A DNA stretch of 64,000 nt from a virus, in the IMG/VR virus record IMGVR_UViG_3300037391_000017, positions 39,415-103,414 of that record. One strand, written 5' to 3'. The position numbers were made by a program, and so were the translations under genes. Positions 59,750 to 64,000 of the stretch are shown here, one piece after another. Under the pieces are notes generated by a model. The model did not search any database. It worked only from the letters and a program-made list of their open reading frames with translations, and was not told where the DNA came from. Position 1 is the first letter of the stretch. Each line of letters starts with the position of its first letter.

Positions 59750-59751
59750 AT

Positions 59752-59898
59752 GGACACACGCTGGTTTGGAAACGGAGAGCACCCCGCCAGCAGCTTGCAG
59801 AGCCAAGTACGGCTGACTGAAAGCACGGGAAACATCGCGATGAGTACCGTGTGAGTAATCTGCACTCGCCAGAGGTTCGATCCCTCGGGTGTCCACCA
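59752..59898 (+). ncRNA. 147-nt tRNA-like RNA with branched insert
   Basis: The ends look like a tRNA: GGACACA pairs with GGTGTCC in six of seven positions, a T-arm (GAGG-TTCGATC-CCTC) precedes, and A plus CCA are encoded. Between them lie a GCTGG/CCAGC hairpin (59760-59764, 59787-59791) and a 6-bp helix TGCAGA/TCTGCA (59796-59801, 59859-59864) that encloses two smaller hairpins, including CACGG/CCGTG (59824-59828, 59847-59851). No anticodon loop is identifiable. It may be a tRNA with a small structured intron or a separate tRNA-like RNA. Confidence 0.55.
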
Positions 59899-59911
59899 AA
59901 GTTTTGTAAGG

Positions 59912-59986
59912 GCCCGTGTAGCTCAGTGTTAGAGCACTTCGTGTTTAACGAAGAGGTCGGGGGTTCAACCCCTTCCACGGGCTCCA
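59912..59986 (+). tRNA. tRNA with atypical anticodon loop (possibly Lys-UUU)
   Basis: A complete cloverleaf: acceptor GCCCGTG/CACGGGC, D-stem GCTC/GAGC, anticodon stem CTTCG/CGAAG, variable AGGTC, T-arm GGGGG-TTCAACC-CCTTC, U73 and encoded CCA. The loop TGTTTAA gives anticodon UUU but with G instead of the nearly universal U33. Reading GUU (Asn) instead would need a one-base shift that breaks the stem. The D-loop AGTGTTA also lacks the second G of the conserved GG pair. It may be functional with odd decoding or non-decoding. Confidence 0.65.
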
Positions 59987-59987
59987 T

Positions 59988-60078
59988 GGGCGAGTAGCTC
60001 AGTGTTAGAGCGCCTGTGCAAAGGCCGCAAGGCCGACGCCACAGGAGGTCGGTGGTTCGATTCCATCCTCGCCCACCA
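59988..60078 (+). tRNA. tRNA-like RNA with extended, GNRA-capped anticodon arm
   Basis: A 91-nt cloverleaf with canonical acceptor (GGGCGAG/CTCGCCC), D-stem (GCTC/GAGC), variable AGGTC, T-arm (GGTGG-TTCGATT-CCATC), A73 and CCA. The anticodon arm begins with CCTGT/ACAGG but continues into a 23-nt insert (60018-60040) holding GGCC-GCAA-GGCC, another GNRA-capped hairpin. No normal seven-base loop exists unless part of the insert is removed. It starts one base after the preceding tRNA. Confidence 0.65.
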
Positions 60079-60079
60079 C

Positions 60080-60129
60080 GGGCGGTAGAGCAGCGCAAGC
60101 TGGGTGCCGTAAGGCATCACCGCCCACCA
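60080..60129 (+). ncRNA. 50-nt armless tRNA-like minihelix with two GNRA hairpins
   Basis: GGGCGGT pairs perfectly with ACCGCCC, followed by A and an encoded CCA. The 36 nt between contain CAGC-GCAA-GCTG and TGCC-GTAA-GGCA, two small hairpins with GNRA tetraloops. D-arm, T-arm and anticodon are all absent. The unit follows the previous tRNA by one base, as if cut from a common precursor. It resembles an acceptor minihelix. Confidence 0.5.
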
Positions 60130-60134
60130 AGTTT

Positions 60135-60283
60135 GGGGAGTTCGCTAGGCGAAAACTTAGTAGGTGATATCGCCGAACGGTCAGTAACCGATAGGTGTAA
60201 GGCCAGCGGCGTAGTTGCCTTTAGCGAGGCTTGGCTGAAAAGCGACGAGACTGCGAGGGGTTCGAATCCTCTACTCCCCACCA
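60135..60283 (+). ncRNA. 149-nt tRNA-like RNA with branched insert
   Basis: Acceptor GGGGAGT/ACTCCCC, a T-arm AGGGG-TTCGAAT-CCTCT (60256-60272), A73 and encoded CCA are intact. The central 114 nt fold differently: TCGCTA (60142-60147) pairs with TAGCGA (60222-60227) and encloses GGCGA/TCGCC, CGGT/ACCG and AAGGC/GCCTT hairpins; GCTT/AAGC follows. No anticodon loop is apparent. Its length and design parallel the 147-nt RNA at 59752, though the inserts are not alike in sequence. Confidence 0.55.
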
Positions 60284-60292
60284 AATTTATAT

Positions 60293-60357
60293 GGGGTAGG
60301 AAGGTGCGCGAGGGCGGATGCGGTGCAAGCTGCGTTTCCTCACTTCCTACCCCGCCA
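60293..60357 (+). ncRNA. 65-nt CCA-ended long hairpin (tRNA-like minihelix)
   Basis: GGGGTAGGAAG (60293-60303) pairs perfectly over 11 bp with CTTCCTACCCC (60343-60353), followed by G and CCA. That helix is close to the 12-bp acceptor plus T-stem stack of a tRNA. Inside, GAGG/CCTC and ATGCGG/CTGCGT form an inner hairpin. No U-tract follows, so it is not an intrinsic terminator. A leaderless promoter begins six bases after the CCA. Confidence 0.5.
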
Positions 60358-60362
60358 GTTCG

Positions 60363-60371
60363 TGGTACAAT
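60363..60371 (+). promoter_or_regulatory. Leaderless extended -10 promoter of the HNH-type gene
   Basis: TGGTACAAT ends seven bases before ATG 60379, placing the likely transcription start on the start codon. No ribosome site is present upstream of the ATG. Confidence 0.6.
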
Positions 60372-60378
60372 AGGGTTT

Positions 60379-60885
60379 ATGGCCTATAAAAATCCAGAGG
60401 ATGCGCGTCGGTATCGCAAACGCTGGTACAAGCGAAATAAGGCAAAGCATATCGCAAACGCGAGAAAGAATACGGACGCCCATCGCTCGATAGTCCAAAA
60501 AGCTCTTGTTGCTTACTTGAAAGAGCATCCATGTGTAGATTGTGGGGAAACAGACATCGTGGTTCTTGATTTTGACCATGTGCGCGGAAAGAAATTGGCT
60601 GATGTCTCCGACATGAAAAATCGTGGTTACAAGCTGGAAACAATCATGCGTGAGATTGAGAAGTGTGATGTCGTTTGTGCCAACGATCACCGTCGCCGCA
60701 CGGCTAAACGAGGACTGCATTTTAAGCACGTGGCACAGATGGTGACTACCACTGAAACTGGATTTGAGATGAAAGGACCGCTGGTCATCACCACACCGCC
60801 AATTGCTAATCATGGGATTGCGACCTCATTTGAATTAGATGGCACACCACGAGTACAGAAAATTGTTCCGAAGACACTCCCGTAG
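60379..60885 (+). CDS. HNH-type endonuclease inside the tRNA array
   Basis: A 168-residue basic protein. Residues about 50-118 form the zinc HNH pattern: HPCVDCGETDIVVLDFDHVR, then CDVVCANDHRRRTAKR. Such stand-alone nucleases are common phage mobile genes and often sit among tRNA genes. The N-terminus is basic (ARRYRKRWYKRNKAKH), suited to DNA binding. The start is ATG 60379 on a leaderless promoter. Its TAG stop lies inside the 5' end of the following tRNA, so the two overlap by 10 nt. Confidence 0.8.
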   Translation: MAYKNPEDARRYRKRWYKRNKAKHIANARKNTDAHRSIVQKALVAYLKEHPCVDCGETDIVVLDFDHVRGKKLADVSDMKNRGYKLETIMREIEKCDVVCANDHRRRTAKRGLHFKHVAQMVTTTETGFEMKGPLVITTPPIANHGIATSFELDGTPRVQKIVPKTLP

Positions 60886-60951
60886 CTCAAATTGGCTAGA
60901 GCCGGGTCTCTAAAACCTGAGATGTGGGGTCGGTGCCCACCGGGAGTGCCA
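60876..60951 (+). tRNA. tRNA with CUA anticodon (amber suppressor), atypical T-loop
   Basis: Acceptor ACTCCCG/CGGGAGT, D-stem GCTC/GAGC, anticodon stem CGGGT/ACCTG with loop CTCTAAA, T-stem GTGGG/CCCAC, G73 and encoded CCA. The anticodon at 60910-60912 is CUA, which reads UAG. The T-loop GTCGGTG departs from the usual TTCRANN, and no base separates D-stem and anticodon stem. It shares no other feature of tRNA-Pyl, such as a short D-loop with a 6-bp anticodon stem. Charging identity is unknown. Confidence 0.72.
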
Positions 60952-60968
60952 ATTTAAGATGTGCCAAT

Positions 60969-61047
60969 GCCCTCGTAGCTCAGTCTGGTTCAGAGCGGCG
61001 AATTCTAAACTCGTGCGTCGTGGGTTCGAATCCCACCGAGGGCACCA
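60969..61047 (+). tRNA. tRNA with CUA anticodon (amber suppressor)
   Basis: A standard 79-nt cloverleaf: acceptor GCCCTCG/CGAGGGC, D-arm GCTC-AGTCTGGTTCA-GAGC with GG, canonical T-arm GTGGG-TTCGAAT-CCCAC, A73 and encoded CCA. The anticodon arm is GCGAA-TTCTAAA-CTCGT with U33 and anticodon CUA at 61005-61007; the innermost stem pair is an A-C mismatch. It reads UAG codons. The same specificity as the tRNA 17 bases upstream makes amber decoding a deliberate feature. Confidence 0.83.
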
Positions 61048-61054
61048 ACTTTTG

Positions 61055-61063
61055 TGGTATTAT
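61055..61063 (+). promoter_or_regulatory. Leaderless extended -10 promoter
   Basis: TGGTATTAT, eight bases after the tRNA CCA, ends six bases before GTG 61070. The transcript would begin at the start codon. Confidence 0.6.
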
Positions 61064-61069
61064 CCTGAT

Positions 61070-61759
61070 GTGAACCTTTCTGACTACATCAACCAAATGA
61101 AACAGTTTCTTGCCGATGGCAGGCAGGATGAACTCTTCACCATGCTTTCCGATGTCCAGCGTCGGCTCGCAGCCAAAGGTATGACTCAGGACAAGAAATA
61201 TTGGACATGGCTTCAGAAGAACATCGCCGAGCCAGCGTTTCTTAACCTCGTCCTCAAACCCGCTGGGATTGACCTTATCTCAAACCCAAACCAATTTGGA
61301 GTAGATTACCTATCGCCGTCAGGTACCGCTGTAGAGGACTTGAAATTTCAGGCCGCACCGTTCTTCACTGCCAATAAGGTCTATACGTTCAGCCTCAATT
61401 TCGATGACATGAAATACGATCCGAAAACCATCGTCAATCTATACCATCATCGTACACCCGGAATGGAATGGACAGTCAGATACAGAAGTGGTGTGAAGAA
61501 AGAAATCTACGATGGCCCTCCGATGAATGTGATCTGCCGCGTGCCCGTTAGCGACGTGCTGCGGAAGATAGATTCCGAGGAACTTACGCCTCAGGAGTAC
61601 AAAGATCGAACGGACGATTTCTCAGGCAATGAGAAGCGTTATTACCGCGTCAACATTCGCTGGTTTCCGATTTGGCGGCGGCGTGTGGCCGGGCAGTGGG
61701 TTGAGAGCGCATGGACAGAGGAGGAAACTGAAGAATTAAAACCGCCAATCGAAGACTAA
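61070..61759 (+). CDS. Hypothetical protein
   Basis: A 229-residue protein starting at GTG 61070 (MNLSDYINQMKQFLADGRQD). An alternative ATG lies nine codons later. The N-terminal third is helical; the rest is mixed alpha/beta, with a basic C-terminal strand region (YYRVNIRWFPIWRRRVAGQW). No family recognised. A -10 element six bases upstream implies a leaderless message. Confidence 0.6.
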   Translation: MNLSDYINQMKQFLADGRQDELFTMLSDVQRRLAAKGMTQDKKYWTWLQKNIAEPAFLNLVLKPAGIDLISNPNQFGVDYLSPSGTAVEDLKFQAAPFFTANKVYTFSLNFDDMKYDPKTIVNLYHHRTPGMEWTVRYRSGVKKEIYDGPPMNVICRVPVSDVLRKIDSEELTPQEYKDRTDDFSGNEKRYYRVNIRWFPIWRRRVAGQWVESAWTEEETEELKPPIED

Positions 61760-61844
61760 TTTCCCAAACCTCAGTATTAGGCAAATAGCGGCTCCAACGA
61801 GCCGATGCAATTGCCGTTAAATTCAGGAAACTGAGGATAGTTCC
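61760..61844 (+). promoter_or_regulatory. Leader region with hairpin
   Basis: AGTATTAG (around 61773) resembles the local -10 element. The leader then carries CGGCTC-caac-GAGCCG (61789-61804), a 6-bp hairpin, and TGAGGA before ATG 61845. The hairpin may stabilise or regulate the mRNA. Confidence 0.4.
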
Positions 61845-62417
61845 ATGCGTACTTTGTGTGTTGCCAAGGACTCTTCTATGGAGTCCGTTGATCGTATCGC
61901 CATCGCCTTCGGCTGTCTTTACAGCCCAACCCCTAACAATTCAATCATCGAAGGTGCTTATGCCAAGCACAGTACCCACTGCGCTACATGCTACGGCGTA
62001 GACGGAGGAGAAGGTGGAGAGCGTTGCGACGAAGGAAAGAAACTGCTTAAGTGGCTAGGAGCGAGTAAACACTCTCTCGCCCCCGACCGGGGTGAATCCT
62101 GCCAGTACGTCCTCTTCAACCCCATCGACTTCCACTACTTTCTTTTGCGAAGCGGACGGCTCCGTAATGAGTTCGACCGCGAGACCCAGCAACGGCTGGT
62201 CAAGCGGGGCATCGTCGGATACCTGTGGGGAGCTACGGTCGCGCTCGAAAGGGGCGTTGTTGTGGGGCACGTGGTGCTCACTTCCGATGTTCGCGAGAAG
62301 GCGTTGAAAAGTAAGAAGAGTATCGTCGTGGAGTTGCAGAAGCCTTTCGATGTCATTACGAAGGACTTTGAGGGCATCGCTGATACCCACACCGATTGGA
62401 CTGAAAGCGAAACCTAA
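61845..62417 (+). CDS. Hypothetical protein
   Basis: A 190-residue protein (MRTLCVAKDSSMESVDRIAI). It has an early Cys/His cluster (AKHSTHCATCYGVDGGEGG), a central PIDFHYFLLRSGRLR segment and a likely beta-rich C-terminal half. Translation starts behind TGAGGA. Not recognised. The next gene starts directly after its stop with GTG. Confidence 0.6.
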   Translation: MRTLCVAKDSSMESVDRIAIAFGCLYSPTPNNSIIEGAYAKHSTHCATCYGVDGGEGGERCDEGKKLLKWLGASKHSLAPDRGESCQYVLFNPIDFHYFLLRSGRLRNEFDRETQQRLVKRGIVGYLWGATVALERGVVVGHVVLTSDVREKALKSKKSIVVELQKPFDVITKDFEGIADTHTDWTESET

Positions 62418-62603
62418 GTGCCTAAGAAGCCAACCTTCGGGAAGAAGCTGGAGGCGATGATCGTGCTGGGCTGCGTACTGTGGCTCATTATCGGCATCGC
62501 CTCCGATGTCCTGAATTTCATCATCCATCGCTGGGAAATCACCGTCCCCCTTTCAATTCTCCTGATTTGGTGGTATTGTTTTAGAGATGGCAAACGTCAA
62601 TAA
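62418..62603 (+). CDS. Small membrane protein with two hydrophobic helices
   Basis: A 61-residue protein starting at GTG 62418, directly after the previous stop. Hydrophobic segments span about residues 14-34 (MIVLGCVLWLIIGIASDVLN) and 42-54 (TVPLSILLIWWYC), with a basic C-terminus. It may be an inner-membrane accessory, for example a superinfection or second lysis protein; no evidence decides. Its end overlaps the next gene. Confidence 0.55.
   Translation: MPKKPTFGKKLEAMIVLGCVLWLIIGIASDVLNFIIHRWEITVPLSILLIWWYCFRDGKRQ
62571..62579 (+). promoter_or_regulatory. Leaderless extended -10 promoter
   Basis: TGGTATTGT ends seven bases before ATG 62587. It lies inside the 3' end of the preceding membrane-protein gene. 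Confidence 0.55.
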
Positions 62604-62844
62604 AAAGACCAAGGGCAAGGCTTGCGACAGACCCACCTGCGTTGGCTGCCAGCCGCCTCGTAAATTCGCGTTCAAAATCGAGGGAGACTTCGAGCTTCCC
62701 GCCTTCTGGAACGCGGATGCCGCCGAGCAGATATTGACGAACGCTGTCGAATCAGCACTGAACTCATTAGCAATAGGGCGGACCCGCGATACAATCAGTT
62801 ATTCCGTTTACGTTTTCGAGGACGTTACATCAAGGAAATGGTAG
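62587..62844 (+). CDS. Small hypothetical protein
   Basis: An 85-residue protein (MANVNKKTKGKACDRPTCVG) with a basic N-terminus and three clustered cysteines (CDRPTCVGC), then an alpha/beta region. Start ATG 62587 is seven bases after a -10 element. Stops at TAG. Function unknown. Confidence 0.55.
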   Translation: MANVNKKTKGKACDRPTCVGCQPPRKFAFKIEGDFELPAFWNADAAEQILTNAVESALNSLAIGRTRDTISYSVYVFEDVTSRKW

Positions 62845-62851
62845 GAACATC

Positions 62852-63130
62852 ATGGACAGCGCAAAATCAGTAGAATCTCTCAAGGCCGAAATCCAGAAGC
62901 TCGTCACCGACTCACTCAAGAGCCCGTTTATCGGGAACCAGCATTTTACACACGAGTCCCTCGCGGGGGTGTCCGCTCTGTACCAGCGCCAGATCGAGCA
63001 CTTGGGCTGCACCAACGTTAAGGTGACAGCCGTTCTTGCCTCTGACGGCGGCGTCAACATTGAGGCCAGCTTTACCCCGCCCCCTGCGCCGATTGTCATC
63101 CAATTCACAATCGAACCTACGAAGGAGTAG
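62852..63130 (+). CDS. Small hypothetical protein
   Basis: A 92-residue protein (MDSAKSVESLKAEIQKLVTD) beginning with a helix and ending in beta strands (IVIQFTIEPTKE). TAGGAA lies a few bases before the ATG. Part of a run of small genes with tight spacing. Function unknown. Confidence 0.55.
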   Translation: MDSAKSVESLKAEIQKLVTDSLKSPFIGNQHFTHESLAGVSALYQRQIEHLGCTNVKVTAVLASDGGVNIEASFTPPPAPIVIQFTIEPTKE

Positions 63131-63132
63131 CG

Positions 63133-63345
63133 GTGGTTGAGCATCATCACGAACGTTGCCACAACTGTCACAAGCCGTTCGACCACGAACTACTGGATTT
63201 CATGTCCTGCGAACTGAACGAGTGCTACACTTGCACAATGATTGACGAAAAAGACGCCTACCGTCGTCTGCGGGAACTGCGGCGTCGGGTAATCGTCGGC
63301 AATTTGATGGATAGCGTGCCGATGGCGACGGAGACAATCCAGTGA
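63133..63345 (+). CDS. Small putative zinc-finger protein
   Basis: A 70-residue protein from GTG 63133, behind GAAGGAG. CHNCHKPF and CELNECYTC could bind one zinc, and the C-terminal part is a basic helix (YRRLRELRRRVIVG). It overlaps the next gene by 4 nt (GTGA). Function unknown. Confidence 0.55.
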   Translation: MVEHHHERCHNCHKPFDHELLDFMSCELNECYTCTMIDEKDAYRRLRELRRRVIVGNLMDSVPMATETIQ

Positions 63346-63644
63346 AAGAAGATTGGACTAAAGGTTCGGGCGACCGCACTGGTCGTGTTCGCTGGACACG
63401 TTCCGATGGGGCAGTCGTGAAGTGGGATGACTCTTCCCCTTGGCCGAACGCCGCAAAGTCTTCGGCGAGGATGTGGACAGCGTGGGAGCCCGATCCGTCC
63501 GAGCGGGCGTTGTCGATGACACGCGGACGATTGCGGCGAGCGCAGACGGATGGGCATTTGTGGCAACCCGGATTTCCTCGGCGGTGGAAGACAGCCGAGG
63601 CCGCGATGCGAGCCGTGGACAGGGAGTATCCCCTCCAAAAATAA
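63342..63644 (+). CDS. Small basic hypothetical protein
   Basis: A 100-residue basic, Trp-rich protein from GTG 63342, overlapping the previous gene. Segments VRWTRSDGAVVKWDDSSPW and WTAWEPDPSE suggest a small beta fold. Its TAA stop is the first triplet of the conserved upstream promoter box. Function unknown. Confidence 0.5.
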   Translation: MKEDWTKGSGDRTGRVRWTRSDGAVVKWDDSSPWPNAAKSSARMWTAWEPDPSERALSMTRGRLRRAQTDGHLWQPGFPRRWKTAEAAMRAVDREYPLQK

Positions 63645-63686
63645 TTTTCGAATTTCTATCTAAAATCTCGACTTCCGTGGTATTAT
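63642..63686 (+). promoter_or_regulatory. Leaderless promoter with conserved upstream element
   Basis: TGGTATTAT (63678-63686) ends seven bases before ATG 63694. TAATTTTCGAATTTC at 63642-63656 is identical to the box at the tmRNA promoter (54163-54177) and lies at nearly the same distance from the -10. Confidence 0.65.
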
Positions 63687-63693
63687 AGTAGAC

Positions 63694-63786
63694 ATGAAGC
63701 AGACACTCCAAACTCGAACTACAACTACCCAACGAATTACAACGCGGGTGCGGGTCGGTGTGTCTGAAGGGATGGACCCAGTTTAA
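63694..63786 (+). CDS. Thirty-residue leaderless small protein
   Basis: MKQTLQTRTTTTQRITTRVR begins this 30-residue, Thr/Arg-rich basic peptide, directly downstream of a strong -10 element and followed by an intrinsic terminator. The compact promoter-ORF-terminator unit suggests it is expressed. It could also be a leader peptide or a small RNA. Function unknown. Confidence 0.4.
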   Translation: MKQTLQTRTTTTQRITTRVRVGVSEGMDPV

Positions 63787-63810
63787 GTCCTCCTAAATCA
63801 GAAACTTCCG

Positions 63811-63840
63811 AGCCGCCCAAACGGGCGGCTTTTGTATTTT
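63811..63840 (+). terminator. Intrinsic terminator
   Basis: AGCCGCCC-aaac-GGGCGGCT, an 8-bp GC-rich hairpin, is followed by TTTGTATTTT. It ends the small leaderless unit, and the tRNA-Ile gene begins at its last base. Confidence 0.8.
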
Positions 63841-63914
63841 GGCGGGTAGCTCAGTGGTAGAGCCCAGTCCTGATAAGACTGTGGTCGTGGGTTCGACCCC
63901 CACCCCGCCAACCA
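63840..63914 (+). tRNA. tRNA-Ile (GAU)
   Basis: A canonical cloverleaf: acceptor TGGCGGG/CCCGCCA, D-arm GCTC-AGTGGTA-GAGC, anticodon stem CAGTC/GACTG with loop CTGATAA, variable TGGTC, T-arm GTGGG-TTCGACC-CCCAC, A73 and encoded CCA. The anticodon GAU reads AUC and AUU isoleucine codons. It is the only fully ordinary tRNA in the window. Confidence 0.9.
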
Positions 63915-63932
63915 AAGTTTAAGGAGGAAGCC

Positions 63933-64000
63933 ATGTGCGAAGAACTCGAACGGGTGCCTCAAGAAGATTTTTCAACGTGGACGGCATGTGAGTTGTACGG
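63933..64000 (+). CDS. Partial hypothetical gene at window edge
   Basis: ATG 63933 follows a full AAGGAGG site by five bases. The visible 22 codons (MCEELERVPQEDFSTWTACE) stay open to the window end. Too short to identify. Confidence 0.55.
   Translation, partial: MCEELERVPQEDFSTWTACELY

Noticed and set aside
59637-60098. A 153-codon minus-strand frame across the tRNA-like array
   Set aside because: It is antisense to conserved tRNA arms, with tRNA-derived repeats in its translation.
60293-60357. RNA G as an intrinsic terminator
   Set aside because: The hairpin is followed by GCCAGTTCG, with no U-tract.
60016-60378. Upstream extension of the HNH-type reading frame by 121 codons
   Set aside because: The extension runs through three tRNA-like RNAs; the real start is ATG 60379 directly after a leaderless promoter.
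60876-60951. tRNA-Pyl identity for the first CUA tRNA
   Set aside because: It has an ordinary-length D-loop and a 5-bp anticodon stem, and no pyrrolysyl-tRNA synthetase gene is in the window.
62842-63186. Amber readthrough fusion of the genes ending at 62844 and 63130
   Set aside because: The downstream genes are in other frames, so readthrough would give unrelated tails.

Overview
The window is part of a large genome of a tailed double-stranded DNA phage, most likely a contractile-tailed (myovirus-type) phage. About 43 kb encodes one long tail, baseplate and fibre locus, flanked by replication genes on one side and small accessory genes, DNA-modification genes and RNA genes on the other. 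No capsid, portal, terminase, sheath or tube gene was recognised, so the genome must extend well beyond 64 kb. The host cannot be named from sequence. Signal peptides and several muralytic enzymes point to a walled bacterium. The permuted tmRNA gene is a layout known from Alphaproteobacteria, some Betaproteobacteria and some cyanobacteria, which is a hint rather than proof.

Layout. (1) 1-5043, minus strand: a replication operon with a DnaB-type helicase, a putative replisome organiser, an AAA+ helicase loader and a truncated adenosylcobalamin-dependent ribonucleotide reductase. (2) 5044-5273: a divergent control region with three inverted repeats. (3) 5274-22867, plus: pre-tail proteins, tape measure, baseplate hub, spike and hub-associated proteins. 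(4) 22868-25473: a lysis cassette (secreted lysin, putative holin, secreted small protein, lysozyme-like protein) behind a promoter with three direct repeats. (5) 25470-26737: a minus-strand orphan gene and an HNH endonuclease, which look inserted. (6) 26741-50562: tail fibres and baseplate wedge, including a 2083-residue protein with Ig-like repeats and an ice-binding-protein-like domain, a protein ending in a Hint autoprocessing domain, a GH24 lysozyme fusion, a baseplate J-like protein and a gpI-like protein. (7) 50591-52699: a Mom-like gene and a gene of the thymine-hypermodification helical family, suggesting hypermodified DNA. (8) 52759-64000: small genes mixed with RNA genes.

The most unusual part is 54.2-61.1 kb. 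It holds a circularly permuted two-piece tmRNA, a probable new structured RNA, a peptidyl-tRNA-hydrolase-like gene whose tenth codon is amber, two tRNAs with the amber-reading CUA anticodon, and a tight array of tRNA-like RNAs. Those RNAs keep acceptor stems and an encoded CCA, but their anticodon arms are replaced by GNRA-capped hairpins or larger structures, or are missing. Together they look like a phage translation-rescue, recoding or tRNA-decoy module. Genes here are driven by a recurrent extended -10 element (TGGTATTAT), several copies of which lie only 6-7 bases before a start codon, implying leaderless mRNAs.
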